64,000 nt of DNA from Campylobacter bilis (GCF_016806695.1 NZ_WUED01000003.1:62001-126000); one strand, 5' to 3'. Counted from the first letter of the stretch, positions 1-9,422 are shown. Program-made: numbers and translations. Notes: generated by a model not told the origin, from the sequence alone.

Positions 1-794
1 TCATCGCTAAGATGGAGTTTTTCTTGAACCGCTTTAATGATGCGTAAATTGGCTTGATGAGGTATGAAAAGATCTATATTTTGAGCAGGAATTTTGTTTT
101 TTTCTAAGATTTTTACAACATCATCGCTAAGAGTGTTTATGGCGATTTTAAAAACTTCATTACCTTTCATTTCCATAGCAAGTGTTTGACAAAAATCTGA
201 TTTTTGAGATCTTTGAGTCATTAAAAGATCAGCATAATTTCCGTTGCTTGCTGTGTGTACATCAAGGATGTGATTGGTATCATCTAAGCTTATTACTGCA
301 GCACCAGCACCATCCCCAAAAAGTATACAAATGCTTCTGTCATTGTAATCCATGATAGAGCTTGTTTTTTCAGCACCTATAATTAAAACATTTTTTTTAA
401 GTCCACTTTCTACAAGGGCTTTGGCCTGTTCAAGAAGATAAATAAAACCAGAACAAGCTGCTGAAATATCAAATGCTGTGATATTTACAAGTCCTAAATT
501 AGAGGCGATTTTGCAAGCTGTTGAAGGCATGGTAAAATAATCAGGGCTTAGTGTTGCTACAAGAATAGCGTCAATATCCTGAGGTTTTAAATTTGCTCTT
601 TGTATGGCTTTAATAGCAGCTTTGGTGCCTAAGTCACTTGTATTTTCATTCTCACTAGCAATGCGTCTTTCTTTAATACCTGTGCGTCTAGTGATCCACT
701 CATCAGTAGTATCGACCATTTTTTCAAGATCAGCATTGCTTAAAATTTTTTCTGGAATATAAGAAGCTATGCTTTTAATACTGGCTTTAAACAT
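1..794 (-). CDS. fabH: 3-oxoacyl-ACP synthase III (KASIII), 3' end cut by window
   Basis: This enzyme starts fatty acid synthesis by condensing acetyl-CoA with malonyl-ACP in the cytoplasm. About 264 codons are visible; the C-terminus lies beyond base 1. The catalytic Cys is in the SAACSGF motif and the catalytic His in PHQANLRII near the window edge. The ATG at 792-794 overlaps the end of plsX by 8 bp, which suggests translational coupling. The order rpmF-plsX-fabH is the common bacterial arrangement. Partiality is due only to the window boundary. Confidence 0.95.
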   Translation of the reverse strand, partial: MFKASIKSIASYIPEKILSNADLEKMVDTTDEWITRRTGIKERRIASENENTSDLGTKAAIKAIQRANLKPQDIDAILVATLSPDYFTMPSTACKIASNLGLVNITAFDISAACSGFIYLLEQAKALVESGLKKNVLIIGAEKTSSIMDYNDRSICILFGDGAGAAVISLDDTNHILDVHTASNGNYADLLMTQRSQKSDFCQTLAMEMKGNEVFKIAINTLSDDVVKILEKNKIPAQNIDLFIPHQANLRIIKAVQEKLHLSD

Positions 795-1773
795 TGTATT
801 TTCTAAGTTCATTTTCTATAAGTTCATTAATATGAGATTGACTAAAATTAATAGCTTGAAAAATCGCGTTTTTAATAGCTTTAGCATCACTTTTTCCATG
901 GCTTATAATAACACAGCCATTAACACCAAGCAATGGAGCCCCGCCATATTCTTTCCAATCAGTGTGTTTTTTTAATTTTTGAAAAGACGATTTCATAAAT
1001 AAAGCACCCATTTTAGAAATAAAAGATTGTTTTATTTCATCTTTTAGAAGTTGAAAAATTGCTGTTGCAACACCTTCGCAAGATTTTAAAATAGCGTTTC
1101 CAACAAAGCCATCACAAATTAAAACATCTACTTGCGCATTGAAAATATCTCTGCCTTCTGCATTGCCTATGAAATTAGGAAGTTTTTTCATAAGTTGATG
1201 GCTTTCTTTGGTGAGTTCATTGCCCTTAGATTCTTCTTCTCCATTTGAAAGCAAAGCAAGACGCGGTTTTTGAATTTGCATTATTTCTTTAGCATAAACT
1301 TCGCCCATTATAGCAAATTGAAATAAATTTTCAGCTTTACAATCTGTATTAGCACCTACATCTAAAAGTAAAGTTTTGTTTATGATATTTGGCATTAAAG
1401 TTGCAATAGCGGGACGAGAAATTCCTTTTAATCTGCCTAATTTTAGTGTAGCTAAAGACATGCTAGCCCCACTATGACCAGCTGAAACGACAGCATCTGC
1501 TTTTTTTTCTTTGAGTAGGTTGATGGCTTTATATATTGTCGTTTCTTTGTTTTTTAAAGCATCAGTGGCACTTTCATTCATTGAAAAAATTTCATTTGCT
1601 TCTTCATATTGTATGTACTGCTCTAAATTTTTTGGTATTAAAGGCTTTAAAATTTTAGAATTTCCCACTAAGATGGCGTTAAAAGGTTTTTTTTCTAATG
1701 CCTTTAAAACACCTTTTATAATGGGCTTTTCTCCAAAATCACCACCCATTGCATCAATAGCAATGTTTATCAT
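787..1773 (-). CDS. plsX: phosphate acyltransferase PlsX
   Basis: PlsX makes acyl-phosphate from acyl-ACP, the first step of the PlsX/PlsY route to phosphatidic acid. The 328-residue length is normal. The N-terminus has the family signature [14 protein letters not shown], and SAGHSGASM and DVGANTDCK are further conserved stretches. It begins 5 bp after rpmF and overlaps fabH, so the three are almost certainly one transcript. Its partner plsY is elsewhere in this window, at 23798-24406. Confidence 0.96.
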   Translation of the reverse strand: MINIAIDAMGGDFGEKPIIKGVLKALEKKPFNAILVGNSKILKPLIPKNLEQYIQYEEANEIFSMNESATDALKNKETTIYKAINLLKEKKADAVVSAGHSGASMSLATLKLGRLKGISRPAIATLMPNIINKTLLLDVGANTDCKAENLFQFAIMGEVYAKEIMQIQKPRLALLSNGEEESKGNELTKESHQLMKKLPNFIGNAEGRDIFNAQVDVLICDGFVGNAILKSCEGVATAIFQLLKDEIKQSFISKMGALFMKSSFQKLKKHTDWKEYGGAPLLGVNGCVIISHGKSDAKAIKNAIFQAINFSQSHINELIENELRKYNV

Positions 1774-1778
1774 TGATT

Positions 1779-1925
1779 TTAGTATTCCTTAGTTATTGGA
1801 TTTGCACGGTGAGGTAGTTTATAACTTCCATCTTTGTCTTTTATAGGCATAGGAAGAGTAACTTTATAGTGAGTTCTACGTTTGGCTGCACGGGTTTTAC
1901 TCACTCTTCTTTTTGGTACTGCCAT
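1779..1925 (-). CDS. rpmF: 50S ribosomal protein L32
   Basis: A 48-codon ORF. It starts [20 protein letters not shown], the recognisable basic N-terminus of L32 (MAVPKRRxSKxR). The ATG at 1923-1925 follows a good AAGGAG ribosome-binding site. It lies between the YceD-like gene and plsX, the usual rpmF context. The C-terminal part has none of the paired cysteines of zinc-binding L32 forms, so this is a zinc-independent type. Confidence 0.95.
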   Translation of the reverse strand: MAVPKRRVSKTRAAKRRTHYKVTLPMPIKDKDGSYKLPHRANPITKEY

Positions 1926-1946
1926 TTTATCTCCTTTATATAAAAT

Positions 1947-2300
1947 TTAATTATCACAATCTTTACAGTAAAAATAATCACTCAAATAAGCTTGAAGTTC
2001 GCTTATGGCAATTTCTTCTAAATCTATATTGCCATCAAAGAACTCTATAGTATTGCTTAATTCATTCATCTTATCTTTAAAGACACCATCGCTTGCAAAA
2101 AGCTCTAAGTTTTCTTTAATCTCAAGTTTTAATTCTATCCCACAACTATCACAATTTCTTTGAACGCATCCTTGCATTAAGGCGTTTATTTTAATAAGTT
2201 TGGGATTTATTTTTGTTAATTTTCCTTCAAAAATTATATTTTCAAGATCAAGCTTAAAAGGATAGTCCTTTACATTAATCTTAGAAAAAGTAATTTTCAT
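1947..2300 (-). CDS. YceD/DUF177 family protein
   Basis: A 117-residue protein of the YceD (DUF177) family, which almost always sits directly upstream of rpmF and in other bacteria is linked to 23S rRNA or L32 metabolism. It has two cysteine pairs, NCDSC in the middle and YCKDC at the C-terminus, as expected for a metal-binding member. Its ATG directly abuts the ndk stop codon. The family assignment rests on position plus the cysteine pattern; the molecular role is inference. Confidence 0.82.
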   Translation of the reverse strand: MKITFSKINVKDYPFKLDLENIIFEGKLTKINPKLIKINALMQGCVQRNCDSCGIELKLEIKENLELFASDGVFKDKMNELSNTIEFFDGNIDLEEIAISELQAYLSDYFYCKDCDN

Positions 2301-2714
2301 CTAACAAATTTCATTAGCTTCGAAGAAAAAATCTATTTCAATTTTAGCATTTTCTAAACTATCGCTTCCATGGACAGCATTTGCATCAATGCTTTGAGCA
2401 AAATCAGCTCTGATTGTTCCTGCTTTAGCTTCTTTAGGATCGGTTGCACCCATTAAATCTCTGTTTTTTAGTACGGCATTTTCTCCTTCTAATACAGAAA
2501 CAACAACAGGGCCGCTGATCATAAATTCAACTAAATCTTTAAAAAAAGGTCTTTCTTTATGGATAGCATAGAAGTTTTGAGCTTGTTCTTTGCTAAGTTG
2601 AATTTTTTTCATCGCAGCAATTCTTAATCCGTTGCTTTCAAAACGATCTAAAATTTTTCCTATAACACCTTTTTTAACAGCATCAGGTTTAATTATAGAT
2701 AAAGTTTTTTCCAT
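2301..2714 (-). CDS. ndk: nucleoside diphosphate kinase
   Basis: It transfers the gamma phosphate between nucleoside di- and triphosphates through a phospho-histidine. The 137-residue length is typical. The N-terminus ([16 protein letters not shown]) is the NDK signature and the active-site His lies in [12 protein letters not shown]. An ATG at 2712-2714 is preceded by AAGGAG. A plausible -10 (TATAAT) lies about 40 bp upstream at 2752-2757. Confidence 0.97.
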   Translation of the reverse strand: MEKTLSIIKPDAVKKGVIGKILDRFESNGLRIAAMKKIQLSKEQAQNFYAIHKERPFFKDLVEFMISGPVVVSVLEGENAVLKNRDLMGATDPKEAKAGTIRADFAQSIDANAVHGSDSLENAKIEIDFFFEANEIC

Positions 2715-2751
2715 TTTTATAATAACTCCTTGATTCCAATTAAAGCTTAAA

Positions 2752-2757
2752 ATTATA
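2752..2757 (-). promoter_or_regulatory. putative -10 box for ndk
   Basis: Read on the minus strand this is TATAAT, in the 129-bp gap between fdxA and ndk and about 40 bp before the ndk ATG. Campylobacter vegetative promoters keep a clear -10 and lack a conserved -35, so this is the kind of element expected. It implies ndk can be transcribed independently of fdxA. Confidence 0.5.
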
Positions 2758-2843
2758 CTTAAGTTTGTTTAAAAAAAGTTAAATCCAAAAGAAAAGTTAA
2801 TAAACTTACTAGCTTTTTGTTAAACCATTTTTAAATTTCTTCT

Positions 2844-3128
2844 TTACGCAAAAACTGCAATATCCCCATTTCTCATCTTAAGACTAATATTATTCCGATA
2901 GGGTTGTCCTGCTTGTATGGTACTCCATACTATACATCCACTCGTAGGACAGGCACTAGCACAGGCTGGTTGATCATTATATCCTATGCATTCTACACAT
3001 TTATTTGCATAAACGTAGTATTTGTCTTCACCTTCTGGATTATTAGCATCATCGACAATAGCATTTACGGGGCATTCATCTATACAAGAACCGCATGTAA
3101 TACAGGTATTTGTGATTTTTACAGCCAT
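2844..3128 (-). CDS. fdxA: 2[4Fe-4S] ferredoxin FdxA
   Basis: A 94-residue soluble ferredoxin. The first cluster motif is CITCGSCIDECP; the second set is CVECIGYNDQPACASACP, with an insertion as in the Alvin-type group. It is divergent from ahpC across 221 bp. In C. jejuni this gene is known to be iron-induced and tied to aerotolerance; that is literature, not seen here. The start is supported by AAGGAGAAAAC before the ATG at 3126-3128. Confidence 0.94.
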   Translation of the reverse strand: MAVKITNTCITCGSCIDECPVNAIVDDANNPEGEDKYYVYANKCVECIGYNDQPACASACPTSGCIVWSTIQAGQPYRNNISLKMRNGDIAVFA

Positions 3129-3166
3129 GTTTTCTCCTTAAAAAATATAATTACTATAGATTAAAG

Positions 3167-3172
3167 ATTTTA
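3167..3172 (-). promoter_or_regulatory. putative -10 box for fdxA
   Basis: The minus strand reads GCTAAAATC here, giving a TAAAAT -10 hexamer about 40 bp upstream of the fdxA start. Upstream lies very AT-rich DNA with two similar TTTTTGATAA-like stretches (around 3198-3226) that could hold Fur- or PerR-type sites; I cannot assign an operator from sequence alone. Confidence 0.45.
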
Positions 3173-3240
3173 GCATAGAAATATTAAAAAATTAAATTTT
3201 TGATAATAGAAAAATTTATTTTTTGATAAATTATAAATTT

Positions 3241-3272
3241 ATAGTATCTTTAACATATAGTATCTTTAACAT
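3241..3272. repeat. perfect 16-bp tandem repeat upstream of ahpC
   Basis: ATAGTATCTTTAACAT occurs twice head to tail (3241-3256 and 3257-3272) with no mismatch and no spacer. The repeat ends 36 bp upstream of the ahpC -10 box, so it covers the region where an activator or repressor would act. Confidence 0.9.
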
Positions 3273-3308
3273 TTGTTAATCTTTAAAAAAAAATAAAGAT
3301 TGAAACGA

Positions 3309-3314
3309 TATAAT
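3309..3314 (+). promoter_or_regulatory. putative -10 box of the ahpC promoter
   Basis: TATAAT within CGATATAAT, 36 bp before the ahpC ATG. The predicted start of transcription is about 3320, followed by the ribosome-binding site GAGGAG at 3337-3342. Confidence 0.6.
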
Positions 3315-3349
3315 TTTATCACGCAATAAAAAATTGAGGAGATAGGTTA

Positions 3350-3946
3350 ATGATAGTTACAAAAAAAGCTTTAGATTTTACTGCTCCAGCAGTATTGGGT
3401 AATAATGAGATTGTTCAGGATTTTAATCTTTATAAAAATATTGGCCCTAAAGGTGCAGTGGTGTTTTTTTATCCCAAAGATTTTACTTTTGTATGTCCTT
3501 CTGAAATTATTGCTTTTGATAAAAGATATCAAGAATTTAAAAATCGCGGCATTGAAGTGATTGGAATTTCAGGTGATAATGAATTTTCGCATTTTGCTTG
3601 GAAAAATACTCCTATAAATCATGGTGGTATTGGTCAGGTTAAGTTCCCACTTGTTGCTGATTTGACAAAACAAATTGCTAGAAATTTCGATGTGCTTTAT
3701 GCAGAAGCAGTAGCTCTTCGTGGTTCTTTTTTGCTTGATGCTGATGGTACAGTACGCCATGCTGTAATTAATGATTTACCATTAGGTAGAAATATTGATG
3801 AAATGTTAAGAATGGTTGATACTATGCTTTTTACTAATGAACACGGTGAAGTTTGTCCAGCAGGCTGGAATAAAGGCGATGAAGGTATGAAAGCTGATCC
3901 TAAAGGTGTGGCAGAATATCTTAATAAAAATGAGGCTAAACTTTAA
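3350..3946 (+). CDS. ahpC: alkyl hydroperoxide reductase, 2-Cys peroxiredoxin
   Basis: It reduces hydrogen peroxide and organic peroxides in the cytoplasm. The 198-residue protein has the peroxidatic Cys at residue 49 in FTFVCPSE and the resolving Cys at residue 169 in EVCPAGW, so it is a typical 2-Cys peroxiredoxin. No ahpF is adjacent, as usual for epsilonproteobacteria, where thioredoxin serves as reductant. In C. jejuni it is iron-repressed and PerR-controlled; the tandem repeat upstream may be part of that control (inference). Confidence 0.96.
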   Translation: MIVTKKALDFTAPAVLGNNEIVQDFNLYKNIGPKGAVVFFYPKDFTFVCPSEIIAFDKRYQEFKNRGIEVIGISGDNEFSHFAWKNTPINHGGIGQVKFPLVADLTKQIARNFDVLYAEAVALRGSFLLDADGTVRHAVINDLPLGRNIDEMLRMVDTMLFTNEHGEVCPAGWNKGDEGMKADPKGVAEYLNKNEAKL

Positions 3947-3952
3947 TTTTTA

Positions 3953-3975
3953 AGATCCCTAATTGGGGTCTTTTA
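3953..3975 (+). terminator. intrinsic terminator after ahpC
   Basis: AGATCCC (3953-3959) pairs with GGGGTCT (3965-3971) with one G-U pair and a five-base loop. The descending arm runs into TTTT. It lies 7 bp after the ahpC stop and separates ahpC from flhB. Confidence 0.8.
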
Positions 3976-4047
3976 CTCCCTTTCTTTAAAGTTGATTAAA
4001 AATTGATCAACTTTTTATAAATCTTTTAGAATTTTTATAGGTTAATT

Positions 4048-5139
4048 ATGCCAAGTGATGATCAAGAAAAAACTGAAGAACCCACATCCAAGAAGATAGA
4101 AGACGCTCGTAAAGAAGGTAATGTCCCAAAATCTCAGGATGCAGCAGCTATTGTAAGCTTGATAGTTGGAGTAGCTATAGTCTTGTTTATGATAGGCTTT
4201 ATGGGTGAGAGAATTATTAATTTATATAGGTATTATCAAAGTTTCATTGGTATTGATTTTGATGTGCGTGTTATCCAAGCTATTATGATTAAAAGTATTT
4301 TTGAGCTTTTAATTATTCTTGCACCTATAGTTTTGAGTATTATGATTGCAGGGATTTTGGGAAATATTATGCAATTTGGTTTTATTTTTACTACTAAACC
4401 TATTGTTCCTAATTTAGATAAAATCAATCCTTTAAAGGGTTTAAAAAATCTTTTTTCATTAAAAAAACTTGTTGAAAGTCTAAAAATAATATTAAAGGTA
4501 AGTATTGTTTTTATTATAGCTTTTATAGTTTTGCTTAGATTTATACAAGAGCTTCCAAGAGTAGAGCTTTATAATATAGTAAATCAACTGCTTTGGCTAA
4601 GAGATAGGGCTGTTATTTTAGCAGCTATAGTGATTATTGCTTTTTTAATTATTGCAGTATTGGATATTTTTTTGGTACGTTTTCAGTATTTTAAAAGTTT
4701 GCGTATGAGTAAACAAGAAATAAAAGATGAGTATAAACAAATGGAAGGTGATCCTCAGGTTAAAGCCAGAATTCGTAGACTTCAAATGGAAGCAGCACGC
4801 CGTCGTATGGTTCAAGATGTTGCAGGAGCGGATGTAGTTATTACTAATCCAACGCATTATGCTGTAGCAATACGCTATGATACGAGTAAGGAGCAAGCAC
4901 CGCGTATTGTGGCAAAAGGGGTGGATTTTTTAGCTTTGCGTATTAAACAAGTAGCGTATGAAAATAATGTTATTGTTTATGAAAACCCTCCTTTAGCAAG
5001 AGAGCTTTATAAGGTTTGTGATGTTGATGATATCATTCCTAGAGAGTTGTTTAAAGCTGTAGCTGAAGTCTTAGGATTTGTATATAATACTAATAATAAA
5101 AATCGCTTGGCTAATCAATTAAAAAAAGAACTCCAATAA
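4048..5139 (+). CDS. flhB: flagellar type III export switch protein FlhB
   Basis: An inner-membrane component of the flagellar export gate that switches substrate class from rod/hook to filament. The 363-residue length is normal. Four hydrophobic segments lie between about residues 30 and 210. The cytoplasmic domain carries the self-cleavage motif NPTH at residues 267-270. The N-terminus (EKTEEPTSKKIEDARKEGN) is the family signature. It is monocistronic here, converging on motB with a 3-bp gap. In C. jejuni FlhB is also needed for sigma-54-dependent flagellar gene expression. Confidence 0.97.
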   Translation: MPSDDQEKTEEPTSKKIEDARKEGNVPKSQDAAAIVSLIVGVAIVLFMIGFMGERIINLYRYYQSFIGIDFDVRVIQAIMIKSIFELLIILAPIVLSIMIAGILGNIMQFGFIFTTKPIVPNLDKINPLKGLKNLFSLKKLVESLKIILKVSIVFIIAFIVLLRFIQELPRVELYNIVNQLLWLRDRAVILAAIVIIAFLIIAVLDIFLVRFQYFKSLRMSKQEIKDEYKQMEGDPQVKARIRRLQMEAARRRMVQDVAGADVVITNPTHYAVAIRYDTSKEQAPRIVAKGVDFLALRIKQVAYENNVIVYENPPLARELYKVCDVDDIIPRELFKAVAEVLGFVYNTNNKNRLANQLKKELQ

Positions 5140-5142
5140 TTC

Positions 5143-5886
5143 TTAAGATGTCTTGCCTCCTATCTTGTTGATAAGTTCAAGAACCGATTTTTGCGTATTT
5201 GTATCTGTTGTATCGACTTTAAAGTATATTTCTACTCTATTATTTTCTAAAGCTTGAGGATTTGCGTTGATAGGGTTGTTAAGACCATAGCTTTTAATAC
5301 TGATATTTTTTAGATTGACTGCACCTTCTATAAAATATTTAAGAACATTTTCCGCTCTTTTATAAGCAAGTTCATAGCTTCTTAAGGTAGAATCACTATT
5401 GTCTGTATAGCCTCGAATTTCTATTTTTGCTTGAGGTGGTAGGTAAGTTGTTAACTCAACCATGCGTTTTAAATAATCTTGTACATCTGCTGAAATGATT
5501 TGATCGCTTCCTCTTTCAAATTGAATTTTAGAAGGAAGATTAAGTGCGATTTGATTATCACTTTGATCAAGAGCTGCTTGAAGGCGTTCAATGACTTCTT
5601 GTTGTGTCATAGTCATTTGTTTTAGAGATTTAAGTTCATCGCTTTCTTCTTTTGATGCCCCTTTGTATTTTTCTTGAGTTTTGCTTTCTTCTTGAACAGT
5701 TTGGGTAGAAGTATAGTCAAAAATTTTAATGAATTCTGTTTTTAAGGCTTCTACTTTGGCGGGATTGGTTTTTGAAATTGCCCAAAGAGCAATAAAAAGT
5801 GCTAAGAGTAAACTTAGAAAGTCTGCATAAGGTACAGCCCATTTTTCGCCTGCTGGGCACTCAGGACATTTATGTTTTTTAGCCAT
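5143..5886 (-). CDS. motB: flagellar motor stator protein MotB
   Basis: MotB is the stator subunit that anchors MotA to peptidoglycan. The 247-residue protein has a short cytoplasmic start, one transmembrane helix (about residues 18-40) containing the proton-carrying Asp22 in PYADFLSLL, and a periplasmic OmpA-like peptidoglycan-binding domain with EIRGYTDNSDS and NNRVEIYF. It follows motA with a 2-bp gap. Two cysteines near the N-terminus (KCPECPAG) are conspicuous for such a short cytoplasmic tail. Confidence 0.96.
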   Translation of the reverse strand: MAKKHKCPECPAGEKWAVPYADFLSLLLALFIALWAISKTNPAKVEALKTEFIKIFDYTSTQTVQEESKTQEKYKGASKEESDELKSLKQMTMTQQEVIERLQAALDQSDNQIALNLPSKIQFERGSDQIISADVQDYLKRMVELTTYLPPQAKIEIRGYTDNSDSTLRSYELAYKRAENVLKYFIEGAVNLKNISIKSYGLNNPINANPQALENNRVEIYFKVDTTDTNTQKSVLELINKIGGKTS

Positions 5887-5888
5887 TA

Positions 5889-6665
5889 TTAACCTTTGTC
5901 AAATTGTGAAATTTTAGCATCATCATGGCTTAAAAAATTAAAAAGTTTTGCTTCTAAATCTCTAGGATTAGCACCTTCTGCTATGCCTTTTATGGCTTCG
6001 GTAATAACAATTTGTTCTTTTACAAGATCCATGCCATTGGCTTTCATTTTCTTACCCCAGGGTGCAAAAAGTGCATAAGCACCAAAAATACCAGTAACTG
6101 TAGCAGTAAATGCACCTGAAATACCTGCTGCCATAGCTTGAGGATTATCAAGGAGTTTAAGTGCTAAAATGAGTCCAAAAACAGCTCCTACAAGCCCCAT
6201 AGTCGGGCAAGTTTCTCCAAACACTATCCAGTATTCTGCACATTCTTTATAGTGTTCTTCAAGTTGTTCGGTTTGAATTTCCATGCTCTCATGGATTTCT
6301 TCAAAACTTTTTCCATCTACTAGCATCATCATAGCATTTTTTAAAAATTCATTTTCAATTTCATTAGTTCTTGATTCTAGTGCTAAAAGCCCATCGCGAC
6401 GTGCAATGATGGCAAATTCTATTAATTGGGCGATCCTTTCAGGTAGATTTACACCAGATCCTTTGAAAACGATTTTAAGTTCTCTATAAGCTGCTTTTAC
6501 AATTTTTTTATGAGTTGAAGTCATCGCACAAAATGCAGCTGTAGGCATAACAATGAGAAAAGAGGAAAGATGTATAACATGTAAAGGATTTCCCCCTTCT
6601 AGTATATCTCCTACTGAAATACTAGTAACTGCAAGTACCATTCCTAGTATGGTTGAAAGATCCAT
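5889..6665 (-). CDS. motA: flagellar motor stator protein MotA
   Basis: The 258-residue proton-channel stator subunit has four transmembrane segments, with a large cytoplasmic loop between the second and third. The segment FGETCPTMGLVGAVFGLILAL contains the conserved proline-glycine channel region. It lies 15 bp after polA on the same strand, so it is probably read from a polA transcript, from a promoter inside the polA end, or both. I saw no separate promoter in the gap. Confidence 0.96.
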   Translation of the reverse strand: MDLSTILGMVLAVTSISVGDILEGGNPLHVIHLSSFLIVMPTAAFCAMTSTHKKIVKAAYRELKIVFKGSGVNLPERIAQLIEFAIIARRDGLLALESRTNEIENEFLKNAMMMLVDGKSFEEIHESMEIQTEQLEEHYKECAEYWIVFGETCPTMGLVGAVFGLILALKLLDNPQAMAAGISGAFTATVTGIFGAYALFAPWGKKMKANGMDLVKEQIVITEAIKGIAEGANPRDLEAKLFNFLSHDDAKISQFDKG

Positions 6666-6680
6666 GAAATATCTCCTTGA

Positions 6681-9320
6681 CTATTTTAAATCGCCCCAAT
6701 TTTTGGCGATGCTTGAACTTGTTTGCAATTTCACTTCTAATTTTACTATATTTTCCATAATATCTCTAGCTTTTTTGATAAAATTTTCGCATAATTCATC
6801 TTTTACTTCAAAAATTAATTCATCATGAATTTGTAAAATAAGTCGTTTATCTTCATTTAATTCTTTTTTGATTTCTAGCATAGCAAGTTTGATAATATCA
6901 GCAGCTGAGCCTTGTAAAATTGAATTGATACTTTCTCTTTCATACATTGCAATTTGCATAGGTTTAGCGTTTTGGAAATCAAAATAGCGTTTTCTCCCGC
7001 TTAAAGTGGTAATATAGCCATTTTGTTTGGCTTCATTTTTAACTTTTTCAAAGTATTTTTTAATGCTTGTAAAATTTTCAAAGTATTTTTCTATGTAGGA
7101 TTTTGCTAGATGTGATTCTATTTTTAAATTTTGACTTAAAGTTTTATATCCCATACCATAAATTAATCCAAAATTAATGCTTTTTGCAATGCTTCTGGTT
7201 TTATAGTTACTTTCGCCAAAAATCATGATAGCTGTTCTTGCGTGTATGTCTTCATTATTTGCAAATGCATCTAAGAGTTTTTGATCCTGGCTAAAATGTG
7301 CTAGCATCCTAAGTTCTATTTGAGAGTAATCAAGACTGATGAAGCTATAAGCTTTTTTAGCTATAAAGCAAGATTTATAATCTTTTGCATATTGACCGTG
7401 TGCGGGAATGTTTTGCAAATTAGGATCTTTAGATGAAAGGCGTCCTGTAGCTGTGCCTGTTTGCAAAAAATTAGAGTAAATGCGTGAGTTTTTATCTTTT
7501 AAAGCAAGTTTTAATAAGGGTTCACAATAAGTTGAATAAAGTTTGGCAAGTTCTCTGTAGGCTAAAATTTTTGCTATAACTGGGTGTTGATCTAAGAGTT
7601 CTTTTAAAACTTTTTCATCTGTGGAATAACCTGTTTTGCTTTTTTTCTTGCTTGGAAGTTTGAGTTTTTCAAAAAGTATATCGCCTACTTGCTTAGGGGA
7701 ATTAAGATTAAATCTATCTTCGCAAAGCCCATAGATTTCTTCGCTTAGATTTTTGATTTCATTTTGGAAAGTTTTCATTAAATTTTCTAGGGCATTTGTG
7801 TTTAGTTTTATGCCATTTTCTTCCATCATCATAATGATTTTAATAAAATCAAATTCATAATTTTTAGCAAGTTCTAATAATTGAGGTTCAAGATTTTTTA
7901 AAAAATAAAGATAAAATCTTAAAGTGATATGGGCATCTTCAGCCGCATATTTGCATGCTTTTTCAAGTTCAACACTGGTAAAGTTTTCCCCTTTTTTTAC
8001 AAGAGTTTCAAAACGTAAGGTTTCATAATTAAAAAGCCTTAAGGCTAAATCATCCATATTAAGTCTTAAAGAGGGGTTTTCAAGCCATGCTAAAATCATA
8101 GTATCAGCGTATTTAAGAGGTAAAGATAAATTAAAATTATTTTCAATGATTTGAAAATCATATTTAAGATTGTGCCCTACAATAAAATGTTGAAAGATGA
8201 GTTCTAAAGCTTTTTTAGCGTTTTCTAAAGAAATTTGCTTACCAACACCTAAATATTTGTGTGTTAATGGTACATAATAAGCTTCTTTTTCATTAATGCA
8301 AAAACTAAAACCTACAATTTTTGCTTCTTTAGTATCAAGTCCTGTGGTTTCTGTGTCAAAAGCTATAATGCTTTCTTTGTCCAAGGTATTTAGAATTTGA
8401 AAAAGCTCTTTTTCATCTTGGATTAAAATGGCTTTAAAATCTGAATTTTTTTGTTTTTTTTCAGGATTTTGATGAAGTTTTTTAAGCAAGCTATTAAGTT
8501 CGTAATGCTCTAAAATTTCAAGTACTTTTAAAAGAGGCTCTTCATCAGGATAAAGGGCCTTTTCTATAAAATCTTCTACTTGTAAATCTTCATATAAAGA
8601 GGCAAGCTTTTTGCTTAAAAATGCATTTTCTTTACCTTCTAAGAGTAAGGTGCGATTTCTTTCATTGCGTATTAAGGCTAAATTTTCATAAATATTTTCT
8701 ATACTCTGAAATTCATCAAGTAAGGTTTTTGCTCCTTTTATTCCTATGCCTTTAACGCCTGGGATATTATCAGAACTATCTCCACAAAGTGCTAAAAAAT
8801 CTCTAATTTGAGAAGGCTTTACCCCGTATTTTTCTAAGCATGCTGCTTCATTATAGTCATTTTTAGAAATGGGACTATAAATACTTGATTTTCCATCTTT
8901 AATAAGCTGGTAAAGATCCTTATCTTGAGTGATGATGCGCACAAAAATATCTTTATCTTTGCAAGATTTTACTACAGAAGCGATGATATCATCAGCTTCA
9001 TAGCCTTCTTGTGAAAGGCTTGCAAATCCCATTTTTTCTATCATATCTATGCAAATTGGGATTTGTTCTAAGAGTTCAGGTGGCGGGGGTGTGCGGTTTT
9101 GTTTGTAATTTGGATCAATTTGAGTACGAAAAGTTTTGCCTTTAGAATCTAGGGCAAAAAGAATATAATCACTTTTATGTTCGTTTTTTAAACTGTAAAT
9201 AAAATGGGCAAAACCACTAATCATTCCGCTAGCTTGGCCTTTTGAATTTTTTAAATTTTTTAATGCATAATAAAGTCTGAAAAAAAATCCAAAAGTATCA
9301 ATAATAGTTAAAGTTTTCAT
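6681..9320 (-). CDS. polA: DNA polymerase I
   Basis: The 879-residue protein functions in repair and Okazaki fragment processing. Three domains are visible in order: the 5'-3' flap nuclease (about 1-280, with YEADDIIAS and LCGDSSDNIPG), a 3'-5' proofreading exonuclease (about 300-480) and the polymerase. The exonuclease looks active: DTE at 322-324 (Exo I), HNLKYD (Exo II) and YAAEDA (Exo III) are intact. Polymerase motif A is LDYSQIELR and motif C is QIHDELIFEV. Many bacteria have lost the proofreading residues, so their retention is informative. Confidence 0.97.
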   Translation of the reverse strand: MKTLTIIDTFGFFFRLYYALKNLKNSKGQASGMISGFAHFIYSLKNEHKSDYILFALDSKGKTFRTQIDPNYKQNRTPPPPELLEQIPICIDMIEKMGFASLSQEGYEADDIIASVVKSCKDKDIFVRIITQDKDLYQLIKDGKSSIYSPISKNDYNEAACLEKYGVKPSQIRDFLALCGDSSDNIPGVKGIGIKGAKTLLDEFQSIENIYENLALIRNERNRTLLLEGKENAFLSKKLASLYEDLQVEDFIEKALYPDEEPLLKVLEILEHYELNSLLKKLHQNPEKKQKNSDFKAILIQDEKELFQILNTLDKESIIAFDTETTGLDTKEAKIVGFSFCINEKEAYYVPLTHKYLGVGKQISLENAKKALELIFQHFIVGHNLKYDFQIIENNFNLSLPLKYADTMILAWLENPSLRLNMDDLALRLFNYETLRFETLVKKGENFTSVELEKACKYAAEDAHITLRFYLYFLKNLEPQLLELAKNYEFDFIKIIMMMEENGIKLNTNALENLMKTFQNEIKNLSEEIYGLCEDRFNLNSPKQVGDILFEKLKLPSKKKSKTGYSTDEKVLKELLDQHPVIAKILAYRELAKLYSTYCEPLLKLALKDKNSRIYSNFLQTGTATGRLSSKDPNLQNIPAHGQYAKDYKSCFIAKKAYSFISLDYSQIELRMLAHFSQDQKLLDAFANNEDIHARTAIMIFGESNYKTRSIAKSINFGLIYGMGYKTLSQNLKIESHLAKSYIEKYFENFTSIKKYFEKVKNEAKQNGYITTLSGRKRYFDFQNAKPMQIAMYERESINSILQGSAADIIKLAMLEIKKELNEDKRLILQIHDELIFEVKDELCENFIKKARDIMENIVKLEVKLQTSSSIAKNWGDLK

Positions 9321-9422
9321 AATTTATTCTTCTTTTGATATGGAAATAAATTATAATTATTTCAAAATTTTGCTTAAAATGTCTCAAATTCAATTGCTTT
9401 TAAGTAAAAATATTTTGCTATT

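Noticed and set aside
1-133. Repeated TCATCGCTAAGA at positions 1-12 and 122-133
   Set aside because: Both lie within fabH coding sequence and encode similar Leu-Ser-Asp-Asp stretches; one short repeat in AT-rich coding DNA is expected by chance.
2770-2830. Possible terminator after fdxA (AAGTT-TATT-AACTT with a T-rich tail, minus strand)
   Set aside because: The stem is only five A/T-rich pairs, too weak to call against the background.
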